From assembly GCF_007786475.1 (NCBI RefSeq), contig NZ_VNJJ01000006.1:300902-364901 (forward strand): a stretch of 64,000 nt of DNA, read 5' to 3'. Source of the DNA: Cohnella terricola (GTDB lineage: Bacteria; Bacillota; Bacilli; Paenibacillales; Paenibacillaceae). This document shows positions 34,531 to 44,227 of the stretch, piece after piece. The notes beneath the pieces were generated by a model, which did not search any database, was not told the origin of the DNA, and worked only from the letters and a program-made list of their open reading frames with translations. Position 1 is the first letter of the stretch. The number at the start of each line of letters is the position of its first letter. The position numbers and the translations under genes are program-made.

Positions 34531-34567
34531 AGGCTTTCCCCGGCCGACTTAGCCTGAGGGAAAGCCT
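34531..34567 (-). terminator. intrinsic terminator of the M23 endopeptidase gene
   Basis: AGGCTTTCCC and GGGAAAGCCT form a 10-bp stem with a T-rich continuation on the minus strand, 13 bases past the endopeptidase stop codon. It separates that gene from walR. Confidence 0.85.
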
Positions 34568-34579
34568 CTATATATATGA

Positions 34580-36154
34580 TTATTTCAAATAACTTGTCGG
34601 ATTCTTGAGGTTGCTGTTCAAGTAGACTTCGAAATGGAGATGGGTGCCGGTAGAATGTCCCGTGCTGCCCATGACGCCGATGATATCGCCTTTCTCGACG
34701 ATCTGGCCTTTCTTTACCTTCACGCTCTTCATGTGCCCGTAGACGGTTTTGAAGCCGTTCTGGTGATTGATCGTAACCGAATTGCCCAATCCGCCGGACT
34801 TGTAACCCGCGAATTCGACGACGCCTTCGTCCGCGGCCAGGATGTTGCTCTTGCCGATAATGTCGATGCCCTTATGCATGCGCCCCCATCTTTGACCTTG
34901 GTAGCTGGTAATCCGAGCTCCTACGACAGGCCATGAGAACTTGCCGGAACCTTCGCCGCGAATGACTTTTGTTCCTCTCAGAATACGGGTCGCGATCGGA
35001 GCCTCCAACACGTTCACGGACACTTGCTCTTCTTCTATGAGAGAACCGTTTCTTTTCAGCAGTCGGTATGTAACCTGTTGCTTGCCCGGCGTCCCCTCTT
35101 GGAGCACCTTCTGTTGGCCGAGCTTCATCGAGTCGCTCTTCTCGTATTCGATCGGAGGTTCGATTTCCTCGATCTCGGTGACCTCTTCCTCCGAGTTCAC
35201 GTTCAGAATCGGCGGTTCCGATTCAGACAGATCCAGGACGTCGCCGACCGTGATTCGGTCGCCTTTGATCCAGGTGTTGTTCTGATGGATCAATTCTTCC
35301 GTGACGTCCATCTTGGCGGCGATGCAACCGATGCAATCGCCTTTCTGGACGGTATACGTCCGCGGAATCGGTTCGCCCTCCGTCAGCTTGGCAAACAGTT
35401 CGTCCGGATCGGATAACTGTGCCGCGTCGATCTGGGAATCAACCATCTCCACCTTCTCCGCGAATTCGACGGAAGTCACGATTCTTTGCGGCTTGGCTTC
35501 CGCCGTCGCAGCATCCGAAGCACCCGCCGTAAGAGACAACGACCTGACTTCCGTTGCGGCTTTCTTCGCGACTAACCTTGCCGGAACGTATTTGTTCTTG
35601 ACCCGCTGAAGAAGCTTCTTCGCGGCCATCTCGTCGCGAACGATTCCGACCTCTTCGCCGTTTACGATCAATTTGACGCCGACGGCATGGGTTTGCAGCA
35701 TGCCTTCGAGTCGAACCAGCGTCTCTTCGTCGTCGACCTTCTTCTTGTAAGCCCTTTCAGCCGAATATGTGACCTGATTGTCGTTCAGGACCAGATGGAC
35801 GGTAGTTTCCGCGTTCTCAAGCTCTTCGGCTTTGGCCGCCAGCAGCTCTTCGACTTTCTCCTTGGCGCTGATATTTCCTGCCGTTTCCCCGTTAATCGTC
35901 ACGCTATAATAGTCAACGCTATGAGCTTGAACGTATTGTCTTCCGAGGATTCCTATCACCGTAGCAGCAACAAGGCCGCATAATGCATAGGCGATCGGCT
36001 TGCGATATTTTCTATAAAAGTTAGTAGGTATAGGCTGTGTCTGTTTGTTGGAAACGGGTAGTGCTTGAGCTTTCTTGAATCGAATAAACCGGAAGGTTTG
36101 CCGCGATGCGACAAGGATTTTCCGGATCCGATCCGTTCCCCTAAAAACGGCCAT
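34580..36154 (-). CDS. M23 endopeptidase with LysM and G5 domains
   Basis: 524 residues. A basic cytoplasmic stretch is followed by one membrane segment (about 51-73) and a long stalk. A LysM domain lies near 268-315 (YTVQKGDCIGCIAAKM...IKGDRITVGDVLDL), a G5 domain near 325-405 and a LytM/M23 peptidase at about 425-520. Zinc ligands are visible in HKGIDI and HLHF, so the enzyme should be active. It probably cleaves peptidoglycan cross-bridges or stem peptides. The location directly upstream of walR suggests it belongs to the wall-maintenance functions controlled there. Confidence 0.9.
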   Translation of the reverse strand: MAVFRGTDRIRKILVASRQTFRFIRFKKAQALPVSNKQTQPIPTNFYRKYRKPIAYALCGLVAATVIGILGRQYVQAHSVDYYSVTINGETAGNISAKEKVEELLAAKAEELENAETTVHLVLNDNQVTYSAERAYKKKVDDEETLVRLEGMLQTHAVGVKLIVNGEEVGIVRDEMAAKKLLQRVKNKYVPARLVAKKAATEVRSLSLTAGASDAATAEAKPQRIVTSVEFAEKVEMVDSQIDAAQLSDPDELFAKLTEGEPIPRTYTVQKGDCIGCIAAKMDVTEELIHQNNTWIKGDRITVGDVLDLSESEPPILNVNSEEEVTEIEEIEPPIEYEKSDSMKLGQQKVLQEGTPGKQQVTYRLLKRNGSLIEEEQVSVNVLEAPIATRILRGTKVIRGEGSGKFSWPVVGARITSYQGQRWGRMHKGIDIIGKSNILAADEGVVEFAGYKSGGLGNSVTINHQNGFKTVYGHMKSVKVKKGQIVEKGDIIGVMGSTGHSTGTHLHFEVYLNSNLKNPTSYLK

Positions 36155-36284
36155 GATCTTCTCCTTTTCCCTTGCTTTCGGTATTCTTTTCCCGGTTCTG
36201 CCAGAAGCTTGTATTTCACTTTAGCATAGGATCGACAGCCCTATCAACAGTTTGGAAGGATTAGAATTATGAAAAATGGAAAGA

Positions 36285-36309
36285 ACCGCCGGTTTTAGAC
36301 CCCGGCGGT
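36285..36309 (-). terminator. intrinsic terminator of the 227-residue protein gene
   Basis: ACCGCCGG and CCGGCGGT with a 9-nt loop, followed on the minus strand by TTCTTTCC. It lies 23 bases after the stop codon. Confidence 0.78.
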
Positions 36310-36332
36310 CCTTGTCATTGTAAGCGATTCAT

Positions 36333-37016
36333 TTAGTGGGGCGGCGCGTCCGATTCCGGCTCTCGCTGCCCTTGCAGCATTTCCATCATTTGCGAATATT
36401 CTTCATCTGTAAGAGCCGATTTCAACATCTCTTGCACTTGCGTCAGCCCTTCCGGAGTCAGCCCCCCCTGCAACGAGTCGGAAAGCTGCTTCAATTGCTC
36501 CTGGTTCAGCTTAGATACGACCGTTGCATATAAAGTTTGCCTCTGCTCATCGGTCAGCTGACTTGCGGCGGAAGTTCCGCCGAACGCCGGAACCGCGTCA
36601 TCTTCGGAAACGCCCGGATTCGGGATTGCGTTCGACAACTCATCTGGCTTGTCCTCATCGGCTTTCTCGTCCAGAACAGTCCCGCTTCGATTCCCCTGAT
36701 CCGGCTCCCGGCTGCCCGGCTCGCCGTTCCGATTTTCTGCCGCAGGGGTAGATTCCGGCTCACCAGCTCCGTCTAGCTGCTTTTTCGAAGGAGCGCCGCT
36801 AGAATCGGCATTCTTCTTGGGAGACTTATCCGCCCCCCACAACGTGCCCCAGACCCCCGACAGCGCCATCGGCTTAATCTCAAGCGGGATATCCAATTGT
36901 TTAAGTACCGATTCCATGTAGCTGTTCACGATGTAACCCGTCGTCCATATGCACAAGAAGCTGAGCAGCAGAGCGGTCGCTACTACCCGGATGACCCAGC
37001 TTGCCCACTTAACCAT
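36333..37016 (-). CDS. single-pass membrane protein with acidic low-complexity region, unknown function
   Basis: 227 residues. One N-terminal membrane segment (about 9-30) is followed by a short conserved-looking segment (LDIPLEIKPMALSGVWGTLWG), then about 80 residues rich in Ser, Pro, Gly, Asp, Glu and Asn. The C-terminal helical part has two similar halves (LTDEQRQTLYATVVSKLNQE and ALTDEEYSQMMEMLQGQ). I recognise no family. It has its own terminator and stands between the endopeptidase and siderophore genes. An extracytoplasmic, perhaps wall-associated, role is only inference. Confidence 0.65.
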   Translation of the reverse strand: MVKWASWVIRVVATALLLSFLCIWTTGYIVNSYMESVLKQLDIPLEIKPMALSGVWGTLWGADKSPKKNADSSGAPSKKQLDGAGEPESTPAAENRNGEPGSREPDQGNRSGTVLDEKADEDKPDELSNAIPNPGVSEDDAVPAFGGTSAASQLTDEQRQTLYATVVSKLNQEQLKQLSDSLQGGLTPEGLTQVQEMLKSALTDEEYSQMMEMLQGQREPESDAPPH

Positions 37017-37098
37017 TACGTAACCTCCTGCTATAGGTTTTCATAGTTTAGTATGGGCAAACCGGACTACCTGCAAACCTTTCTTTCTATTGTTTTCT

Positions 37099-37941
37099 CT
37101 ACTTCGTTAGAAAGCGGTTCGAATCGCTAGAGGACGCTTCTTGCACATGATGACGCCCCTGCGGGACGACTAAAGGCGACCCGGACAGCGGGTCCGTGAT
37201 GACCGAACAGCTCAGGCCGAAAATATCTTTGATCCGCTCGCTGGTGATCACTTCTGTCGGCGTACCCCCGGCCACCAGCTTGCCCTCGCGCAGCGCAAAC
37301 ACATGATCGGCGTAACGCGCCGACAGGTTAATATCGTGAAGAACCATCACAATGGTCGTCCCGTACTTGCGGTTCAAGTCCGTAAGCAGGTCCAGAATTT
37401 CGATCTGGTAGGTAATATCTAAAAAAGTGGTAGGCTCATCCAGAAACAAAATATCCGTTTGCTGGGCAAGCGCCATCGCAATCCATACCCGCTGCCGCTG
37501 ACCGCCTGATAATTCATCCATGTGCTGGTTGGCATACTCGGTAATATTCATCATATCCATAGCTTCAGCTACAGCTTCATAATCCCTTTTCGTCCAGCCG
37601 CCAAACCAGGATTGATGGGGGAAGCGGCCGCGACCGACCAGATCCGCGACTGTAATCCCCTCCGGCACGATCGGCGATTGCGGCAGAAGGCCGACCACCT
37701 TCGCGAATTTCCTCGGCGACAAGTCCCCAATCGCTTCATTGTCGATCGTGATCGTGCCGGACATCGGCTTGATGAGTCTGGCTAACGTTTTGAGCAGCGT
37801 CGACTTTCCACAGCCATTGGATCCCATGATAACACTGATCTTATGGCTGGGGATTGCAAGGTCTATGCCATGAATGATCGCTTTATGGTCGTAGCCGGCG
37901 ACAAGCTGCTGCGCTTGAAAGAGATGTGTCGATTTCATCAT
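37099..37941 (-). CDS. iron-siderophore ABC transporter ATPase (FecE/FhuC type)
   Basis: 280 residues: Walker A (GSNGCGKST), the Q-loop region LLPQSPIVPEGITVADLVGRGRFPH typical for siderophore/B12 importers, signature LSGGQRQR and Walker B (ILFLDEPTTFLD). It energises the two FecCD-type permeases encoded upstream. The start ATG overlaps the permease stop by four bases. It is the last gene of a four-gene iron-uptake operon. Confidence 0.93.
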   Translation of the reverse strand: MMKSTHLFQAQQLVAGYDHKAIIHGIDLAIPSHKISVIMGSNGCGKSTLLKTLARLIKPMSGTITIDNEAIGDLSPRKFAKVVGLLPQSPIVPEGITVADLVGRGRFPHQSWFGGWTKRDYEAVAEAMDMMNITEYANQHMDELSGGQRQRVWIAMALAQQTDILFLDEPTTFLDITYQIEILDLLTDLNRKYGTTIVMVLHDINLSARYADHVFALREGKLVAGGTPTEVITSERIKDIFGLSCSVITDPLSGSPLVVPQGRHHVQEASSSDSNRFLTK

Positions 37942-38969
37942 AGCGCTCCCTTTTGGTTCATTCGGATTAGCAAATAGATCAGATACGGTGCCCCGAGCAT
38001 CCCCGTGATGATGCCCACGGGGAATCGGGTCTCGAAGGCAAATTGTCCGATCAGATCGGCCGCTAATACCAAATTCACGCCAACCAGTCCCGCAGGCACA
38101 ATATTCGAGCCTCCCCTGCCAACCAACCGATTGGCAATAGGTCCAGCCAGAAAGGAGACAAAGGCAATCGGCCCTGTGGCAGCCGTCGCGATCGCAATGA
38201 TGAAGACGGAGATCAGAATGAGCATCATGCGGGTTTTGTCCGTATTCATGCCGAGGGAAGTCGCCGAATGCTCGCCAAGCTCCAGCAGATTCAAGTGCTT
38301 GCCCAATCCGATCAGGATCGGCGATAACACCAGCACCGCGATGACGAGCGGTTGCAGCTCATGCAGCTGCGAGCCGTTCAGGCTGCCTCCCAGCCATCTC
38401 ATCGCTGCCGGAATATCCTTCGAGGAGCTGATCAATATGAGATAGGAAATAACTGCGTCGAGCATCGCCTGGATGCCGATCCCGACCAGAATCAGTCTTC
38501 CAATCGAAAAGGATTTGCCTCTGGACAGAATGTACATCACCGTAACGGTGGCCAAGCCAGCAACGATCGATGCGGCGGACACAACTGCACCGCTCGCATG
38601 CAGCACCGTGATGCAAAATACGGCAGCAGCGCTTGAACCGGACGTGATCCCGATCACATTGGGATTAGCCAGAGGATTGCGCAGCATCGTCTGGAACGTG
38701 TATCCGGCAATGCCGAAAGCGAATCCGGCAAACAGCCCCGCCAGCATTCTCGGCAGCCGTATCGTATTGACCGCAAAAGACGCACCCTTGATCTGCTCCC
38801 CAAGCAGCGCCCGGATGACCTCATCTATGGAATAGATCGTGTTGCCCAAGAGCAGCATCGCGCAGCAGAGCGCGAATGCGAGCACCGCAAGCAAGGCGGT
38901 AATCAGCACCCAGCGGCGGCGACGCGAATTCCTGCCCTGGCGAATGATAGATATCGTTTCATTGTTCAT
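37938..38969 (-). CDS. iron-siderophore ABC permease (FecCD family), second subunit
   Basis: 343 residues with about nine or ten membrane segments. The frame extends far upstream in a non-homologous reading, so the start is set at the ATG at 38969, which overlaps the stop of the first permease and begins the typical FecCD N-terminus (RRRRWVLITALLAVLAFALC). Family motifs include GFAFGIAGYTFQTMLRNPLANPN and the cytoplasmic-loop PHL-like region. It pairs with the other permease to form the channel. Confidence 0.92.
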   Translation of the reverse strand: MNNETISIIRQGRNSRRRRWVLITALLAVLAFALCCAMLLLGNTIYSIDEVIRALLGEQIKGASFAVNTIRLPRMLAGLFAGFAFGIAGYTFQTMLRNPLANPNVIGITSGSSAAAVFCITVLHASGAVVSAASIVAGLATVTVMYILSRGKSFSIGRLILVGIGIQAMLDAVISYLILISSSKDIPAAMRWLGGSLNGSQLHELQPLVIAVLVLSPILIGLGKHLNLLELGEHSATSLGMNTDKTRMMLILISVFIIAIATAATGPIAFVSFLAGPIANRLVGRGGSNIVPAGLVGVNLVLAADLIGQFAFETRFPVGIITGMLGAPYLIYLLIRMNQKGAL

Positions 38970-40003
38970 AGCGACCGCACTTTCGATCTTATCGCCAGCA
39001 GGATAAGAATCGGAGCTCCTATAAATGCTGTAACCACGCCGACTTCCAACTCGCCGGGGCTTCCGATGACTCTGCCGCACACATCGGAGATCGTCAAGAT
39101 CAGCGCGCCCGAAATCGCTGACATGGGAATGACATATCTCAGATCGGGGCCAAGAATCAGACGCATCACATGCGTCGCCAGCAGACCGACAAAGCCGATC
39201 GGGCCCGACAAAGCCGTCGTGGCGCCGCACAGGATAACGCCGGCAAATGCAGCCATAATTCTGAGCACCCCTGTCCGTACGCCTAAGCCCGCGGCGGCTT
39301 CGTCTCCGAGCGCCAATGCGTTCAGCGCCGGGGCAGTCACGATCGCAATCAGGAGGCCAGCGATGAGAAACGGCCCAATCGTGGCGACTGCACTCCAGGA
39401 GCCGGCCCCCACACTGCCTACCTGCCAAAACCGAAACTGATCCATCACATAAGCGCGCGGAAGCATGATAGCGGCCACCAGTGAGGACAGTGCTGCGCTG
39501 GTAGCCGCTCCAGCCAGTACAAGCTTGATCGGCGTGGCGCCGCCCCGCCCCATCGACCCGATTCCGTAAACGAAAATCGCGGTTCCCCCAGCGCCTGCAA
39601 GCGCCAGCCAGATGGAAGGTTCGGCGGAGCCGATATTCAAGAAGGCCATTCCGCTTACGACGAACAAAGCAGCGCCGGTATTCACGCCTAATATGCTCGG
39701 ATCGGCAATCGGATTGCGCGTCACGGATTGCATCAACGCGCCCGATACGCCTAGCGCTGCGCCGCAGCACAAACTGAACACCGTCCGCGAGATGCGCTTC
39801 CGAACGATATTCGCCTCATAGGAGTCGATTTCCGGACGGAACAAGCCGTCCATCATCTCGGAAAATCCGACTCCCCGCGAGCCCAGCATCAGCGATGCCG
39901 CCGCGCATACGACAAGCAAGACGATGCTGCAGAGCAGAATGAGCTTGAAGTGCTTCGGCACACGCCAACTGTGCTGGGGCAGAGTTGAGGATGAATTATT
40001 CAT
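38966..40003 (-). CDS. iron-siderophore ABC permease (FecCD family), first subunit
   Basis: 345 residues. The FecCD core motif reads GAALGVSGALMQSVTRNPIADPSILGVNTGA, with about ten membrane segments. The end of the gene overlaps the next permease, and its start overlaps the binding-protein gene by eight bases. It forms a heterodimer with its partner. Confidence 0.92.
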   Translation of the reverse strand: MNNSSSTLPQHSWRVPKHFKLILLCSIVLLVVCAAASLMLGSRGVGFSEMMDGLFRPEIDSYEANIVRKRISRTVFSLCCGAALGVSGALMQSVTRNPIADPSILGVNTGAALFVVSGMAFLNIGSAEPSIWLALAGAGGTAIFVYGIGSMGRGGATPIKLVLAGAATSAALSSLVAAIMLPRAYVMDQFRFWQVGSVGAGSWSAVATIGPFLIAGLLIAIVTAPALNALALGDEAAAGLGVRTGVLRIMAAFAGVILCGATTALSGPIGFVGLLATHVMRLILGPDLRYVIPMSAISGALILTISDVCGRVIGSPGELEVGVVTAFIGAPILILLAIRSKVRSL

Positions 40004-41099
40004 TTCCTCGATCCAGAGCGTCCCCGATCAGCTTCAGATACTCGTCAATCGTGTAAGCGATGGAAAGCGGGTTTGGCGTGCCGGCGGCAACTAGAGGCGT
40101 ATCGGTGTCGATAAAGGCGACCGCCCCCTTCTTGATCGCCGGAATTTTACCCAGCAAGCGATCCGCCTGAAGCACTTTAAGCAACTCGTTATTACCGTAC
40201 CCGACGATAACGTCCGCCTCGTACAACGCCTGCGCATTTTCAGCGCTCAATTCCAAGGCGTAGCTCTTCGGATCAGTAATTTGCTTGGTCACCGCATCAG
40301 GGTAGGACAGGCCAAGCTCATGCAAAAACGCAACGCGTGAATCGATCGGGGTGTATATATGCAGCTTGGACAAATCTTTTCCCGAGAAATTGGCCCAAAC
40401 GACCTTCTTGCCGTTGATTTGCGGATATTGCGTCAATTTATCTTGAATCAGCCCTTCGGTATCCTTAATCAGCCGTTCCCCTTCGGGAGCCATCCCCATG
40501 CCCGTCGCATTGTAGATGACCTGCTCCCGCCAAGTCGTAGCCCAAGGCGCTGTCGGATAAGCAACGACAGGAGCAATCTTGGTCAACAAGTCATAATCTT
40601 CCTTCGTTATGCCCGAGTAAGCGGCCAGAATCACATCCGGCTTCGCATCCGAGATGGCTTCGAAATCAAGTCCGTCGGTATCTTGGAAAATATTCGGCTT
40701 CTCGATCCCTAGTTTCTTGACTTCCTGAAGAGTCCAAGGCAACATCCCGCTTCCGTCCTGCACGCCGAAATTGGCCGCCGAGAAACCGACCGGTTCCACG
40801 CCAAGAGCGAGTACGATATCATGATTCGCCCATTGAATGGTGGCGATGCGTTCAGGCTTTTTCTCAATTACCGTCGTTCCCAAAGCGTGCTCGATCACGA
40901 TAGGATATTTCACGCCCGCCTCCTCGGCATCAGACGATGTCGGAGACGCTTCAGATGCCTCTGCAGTTGCGGATTCCTTCGTTTCCTCCGGGGTTTTGGA
41001 GCCCGAGGAATTAGACGACGCGTTTCCGCACCCCGCTATAATCAGCATAAAAGCAATAAGCAACGTAAGTAGAACAGTAACTTTTTGTTTATCTCTCAT
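39996..41099 (-). CDS. iron-siderophore binding lipoprotein
   Basis: 367 residues from the ATG at 41099, preceded by AGGGATAGGG. The signal peptide ends in the lipobox LIIAGC. A Ser/Thr/Glu-rich linker leads to a FecB/FhuD-type binding domain (RIATIQWANHDIVLALGVEPVGF, then PDVILAAYSGITKEDYDLL). It delivers a ferric siderophore to the downstream permeases. A perfect Fur box lies about 70 bases upstream. The particular siderophore is not evident, but the neighbouring Btr-like regulator hints at a catecholate such as bacillibactin. Confidence 0.92.
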   Translation of the reverse strand: MRDKQKVTVLLTLLIAFMLIIAGCGNASSNSSGSKTPEETKESATAEASEASPTSSDAEEAGVKYPIVIEHALGTTVIEKKPERIATIQWANHDIVLALGVEPVGFSAANFGVQDGSGMLPWTLQEVKKLGIEKPNIFQDTDGLDFEAISDAKPDVILAAYSGITKEDYDLLTKIAPVVAYPTAPWATTWREQVIYNATGMGMAPEGERLIKDTEGLIQDKLTQYPQINGKKVVWANFSGKDLSKLHIYTPIDSRVAFLHELGLSYPDAVTKQITDPKSYALELSAENAQALYEADVIVGYGNNELLKVLQADRLLGKIPAIKKGAVAFIDTDTPLVAAGTPNPLSIAYTIDEYLKLIGDALDRGNE

Positions 41100-41167
41100 T
41101 TTCCCTATCCCTTTCATTTTAAGAATTTTCAACGCCCCTTCCGGCCGTTCCATCAACTAAATGATGT

Positions 41168-41182
41168 TGATAATCATTATCA
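41168..41182. promoter_or_regulatory. Fur box of the siderophore operon
   Basis: TGATAATCATTATCA is a perfect 7-1-7 inverted repeat identical to the Bacillus Fur consensus core. It lies 69 bases upstream of the binding-protein start codon, overlapping a GATAAT-like -10 sequence on the minus strand, so iron-loaded Fur would block transcription. Confidence 0.92.
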
Positions 41183-41337
41183 ATTGATGACAGATAACAG
41201 TATAGCAAGTACCGGGTATCGTCACAATAGACGATATTCGCCTGAAAAACCGGACAATATTCGGATATCAACCACCTTTTCTGCACATAAAAAAGCTACC
41301 GCCGACAAGCCGTTGACCGAATATCGGCTCAACTTTG

Positions 41338-43155
41338 TCAGCGATAGCGAGAAGATTGCAGAGTCAGAGAACGAGTAGCGGCCACGGCCAGTCTGTTTAC
41401 CGAAAGGGGGCCGCCATATGGCCAAATCATACCGGACGGAATCATCAGGCTTCGTCTGTGAGAAGACACGTTCAGCATCCTCCAATTCCGTTCTTTCAAC
41501 AACCGCGAGAGTGCGATCTTGTCATCGCGCTGAACAACGTACATCATCAGGGCATTGTCTTCAATTTCGATCTCATCGATATGAGCTGTGGTGAAGCCGT
41601 ACGGTTCATAATGCCCCGGCTTGAAGGCATTGGTCAGACCGAGTCGCTCCAGAACGCCGACGGACAAGGAGCCGTCATTGGACAAACGCAGCAAGGAATT
41701 CTGATGTCTGGAATATCCGAAGGCGATCATCACTTTGCTCGTTACGATTCGGGAGGTACGGATATGCTCGCGCATCTCCTTGTACGAATCCTCCAGCCGA
41801 TACTGAATACCGGCCGCAAGAGTCCCCCTATCCAGAACGGAGGCCAAATGCCGGAAAGAGAATTCCAGAGATTCGTATTCCGAAGTTTGCTTGCGCGGCG
41901 GAAACAAATCGTAGGCAACGGTAGGCGCGATCTGCTGTAAAGCATCATAATGAGGCGCTGTCAGCGAGCGGATGCCGATGATCAAGTCAGGCGACAGCTC
42001 GGCGATTCTCTGCAGGTCAGGCTGGATGCGCGGTCCGATATCTTCGATGCCATCCGGAATGGTCATCGGCAGACCTACCCAACGATGCATATCGCACGCT
42101 TCCGAGACACCTAGCGGAATTATGCCAAGCGCTAGCAAATACTCGGCCATCGTCCAGTCCAACGCGATGATACGTTGCGGAATAGCGGTTATCTCCGCTT
42201 CGCCGAGCGCGTGCTCGATATTCCGCAGCAGAGAACGCTTAATCGTCAGCGGGTTGAATTCGGATACTTCCGTGGCCGGGCCAGGCGCCAAGCTTGGCTT
42301 GTTCTGCCCAGCGTGCTTGTAATGCAGCGGCGACAAACCGACAATGCGCTTGAATACCCTTCCGAAATAAGAAGGATCGCGGTAGCCGACTTTTTCGGCC
42401 ACTTCCGGCAACCCGAGCGTACTATCCGTCAACAGTGTCTTCGCCGCCTCGACGCGCAGTCGGGTCAAAAATTCAATAGCCGTGTAACCGGTAGCTTCCC
42501 TAAACAGCGCACAGAGATGCGGAACGCTGTAACTCGCGCGCTCGGCTAACTGCTTCAGCGTGATCGGCTGCGCGTAGAAATGCTGCATATATTGAATCAC
42601 TTGCGCTATTGGACTGGAGTCGGTCCTCTCGGACTGCTGATGCTGCATTTTGATCCATTCATACAGAAAAGATAGAAAATACGCTTTGGCTTGCAGTTGC
42701 GCCCCAGGCTGTCGTTGCTGCCAGATCTCCTCCATCGTGTGCAGCAGCATGCGCAGCGAAGTTTCCGCTCCGGCATGCACTGTGCTAACCCTCTCGCCAA
42801 AATGCGATTGTTCAGCCAACCGGCGCCACCGGCTATCCGTATTCCGTCCCCACTCTGCATGGTAAGTCACCAGATAAAATCGGCCTCGATTAAACCGGGG
42901 GACGATCTTCACGGGCGTTCCCGATCCGCCGTGCAGAACGATATCGGCCGGCTCCGTGTAACGGACATCGCCGAATTCGACATATTGGATATGATCCGCC
43001 GCATAGATAAATCCGCTGGTAGGCATGGAGAAATCCATAGCCACCTCGACCGTGCATAACCGCACCTCAATCAGTTGCAGATGAGCTTGATTCCATAGCT
43101 GCAAATGTTCTTCCAGATTTATCGTCGAAGTTATACGAATGCACCCCTTGCTCAT
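41338..43155 (-). CDS. btr: Btr-like AraC activator with fused siderophore-binding domain
   Basis: 605 residues. An N-terminal cupin-like region (1-150) is followed by two AraC helix-turn-helices at about 185-285 (ITLKQLAERASYSVPHLCAL, then VAEKVGYRDPSYFGRVFK). A FecB-type periplasmic-binding domain spans 310-600 (RIIALDWTMAEYLLALGIIP, then IAELSPDLIIGIRSL). This is the architecture of Bacillus Btr (YbbB), which binds Fe-bacillibactin in the cytoplasm and activates siderophore uptake genes. It is encoded directly upstream of such an operon on the same strand. The ribosome binding site is weak, so the exact start is uncertain. Confidence 0.88.
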   Translation of the reverse strand: MSKGCIRITSTINLEEHLQLWNQAHLQLIEVRLCTVEVAMDFSMPTSGFIYAADHIQYVEFGDVRYTEPADIVLHGGSGTPVKIVPRFNRGRFYLVTYHAEWGRNTDSRWRRLAEQSHFGERVSTVHAGAETSLRMLLHTMEEIWQQRQPGAQLQAKAYFLSFLYEWIKMQHQQSERTDSSPIAQVIQYMQHFYAQPITLKQLAERASYSVPHLCALFREATGYTAIEFLTRLRVEAAKTLLTDSTLGLPEVAEKVGYRDPSYFGRVFKRIVGLSPLHYKHAGQNKPSLAPGPATEVSEFNPLTIKRSLLRNIEHALGEAEITAIPQRIIALDWTMAEYLLALGIIPLGVSEACDMHRWVGLPMTIPDGIEDIGPRIQPDLQRIAELSPDLIIGIRSLTAPHYDALQQIAPTVAYDLFPPRKQTSEYESLEFSFRHLASVLDRGTLAAGIQYRLEDSYKEMREHIRTSRIVTSKVMIAFGYSRHQNSLLRLSNDGSLSVGVLERLGLTNAFKPGHYEPYGFTTAHIDEIEIEDNALMMYVVQRDDKIALSRLLKERNWRMLNVSSHRRSLMIPSGMIWPYGGPLSVNRLAVAATRSLTLQSSRYR

Positions 43156-43270
43156 AACATGACCGTATCGTGCCGCTCTTCAAATCTTTGTCTATTATTC
43201 TACCTTACCAAATTATGCGCATGGTATGCAGTTTTTGCAATTGCTTCTCCCCCGAATTGCTCCCATAAAA

Positions 43271-43305
43271 TAGAACCGGAGGCGCTGCATGCGCCCCCGG
43301 CTCTA
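43271..43305 (-). terminator. intrinsic terminator of the opuA operon
   Basis: A long GC-rich stem (TAGA-CCGG-GGCGC paired with GCGCC-CCGG-TCTA) is followed on the minus strand by a T-rich tail. It lies 17 bases after the opuAC stop codon. Confidence 0.8.
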
Positions 43306-43321
43306 TCAACGTCTCTCCGAA

Positions 43322-44227
43322 TTAGATCCCATCGATCCACTGGTTCACTTTGTCCGCGTTATTCTCGACCCATTTTTTCGAAGCTTCCTCTTCGCTCATG
43401 CCGCCGTAGATATCGACCATGACGGATTCCATATCTGCCGGAGTCCACTCGAACTGATCCAGGAACTTATAAGCGTCCGGATGATCGTCTTTCAGACCTA
43501 GACGCACCAGCGTATGGATTTGCTCGTCGCCTCCGAATACCCCCTTAGGATCTTCCAAATACTTCAGATCCATCTCGGCGAACATCCAGTGCGGCGTCCA
43601 GCCCGTCACGATGACCGGTTCTTGCTTGGCATAGGCATCCTGAAGAACTTTTGTCATCGCCGCCGAAGAGCTTTCAAGCAGCTTCCAATCTTTTAAGCCG
43701 TATTCCTCTATCGCCTTGCTCGTGGCCATCATAATGCCCGCCCCGGGCTCGATTCCCGTAATCGTAAAATTCAAGGATTTGCCGATTTCCGCATTGTTCA
43801 AGTCCTCGATAGAGGAAATATCCATGTTAGCAGGAACGGTCAATCCGACCTTCGTTCCATCTAGATTCACGCCAAGATCCTCGAACTTATTCTTATTCGG
43901 CTCGTAATAGTTATCCCCATGCGTGCTCGGGAGCCAAGCCGCAACCATCGCGTCGGCGCTGCCGTCGGCAATGCCGACATACATCGGGCCGGCGTCGACC
44001 TGCATCATTTTCACTTTGTAGCCGAGCTTGCTCTCCAGCACTTCCCTGACGACATTCGTGCTGGCGATCTCCGAATCCCATGCCACGTACGCAAGCGTAA
44101 TCTCTTTATTTTTCGCCGGGGAACCTGTATTCTTGCCCTCGTTCTCCCCTTTCGAGCATCCCGCAAGCGCGAACGCGAAGACCATAACGGCTGCCAACAA
44201 CAGATATACGCTTTTCTTCAAACTCAT
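43322..44227 (-). CDS. opuAC: glycine betaine/proline betaine-binding lipoprotein OpuAC
   Basis: 301 residues. The signal peptide ends in the lipobox FALAGC. The binding domain reads ITLAYVAWDSEIASTNVV, then MVAAWLPSTHGDNYYEP, with the tryptophans typical of betaine cages (TGWTPHWMFAEMDLKYL). The ATG at 44227 has better spacing to AAGGA than the GTG at 44230. It is the third gene of opuA-AB-AC and provides substrate capture for osmoprotection. Confidence 0.93.
   Translation of the reverse strand: MSLKKSVYLLLAAVMVFAFALAGCSKGENEGKNTGSPAKNKEITLAYVAWDSEIASTNVVREVLESKLGYKVKMMQVDAGPMYVGIADGSADAMVAAWLPSTHGDNYYEPNKNKFEDLGVNLDGTKVGLTVPANMDISSIEDLNNAEIGKSLNFTITGIEPGAGIMMATSKAIEEYGLKDWKLLESSSAAMTKVLQDAYAKQEPVIVTGWTPHWMFAEMDLKYLEDPKGVFGGDEQIHTLVRLGLKDDHPDAYKFLDQFEWTPADMESVMVDIYGGMSEEEASKKWVENNADKVNQWIDGI

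Noticed and set aside
38970-39770. N-terminal extension of the second siderophore permease to 610 residues
   Set aside because: The extension is an out-of-frame reading of the first permease gene. The FecCD N-terminus and overlapping ATGA start at 38969 define the real gene.
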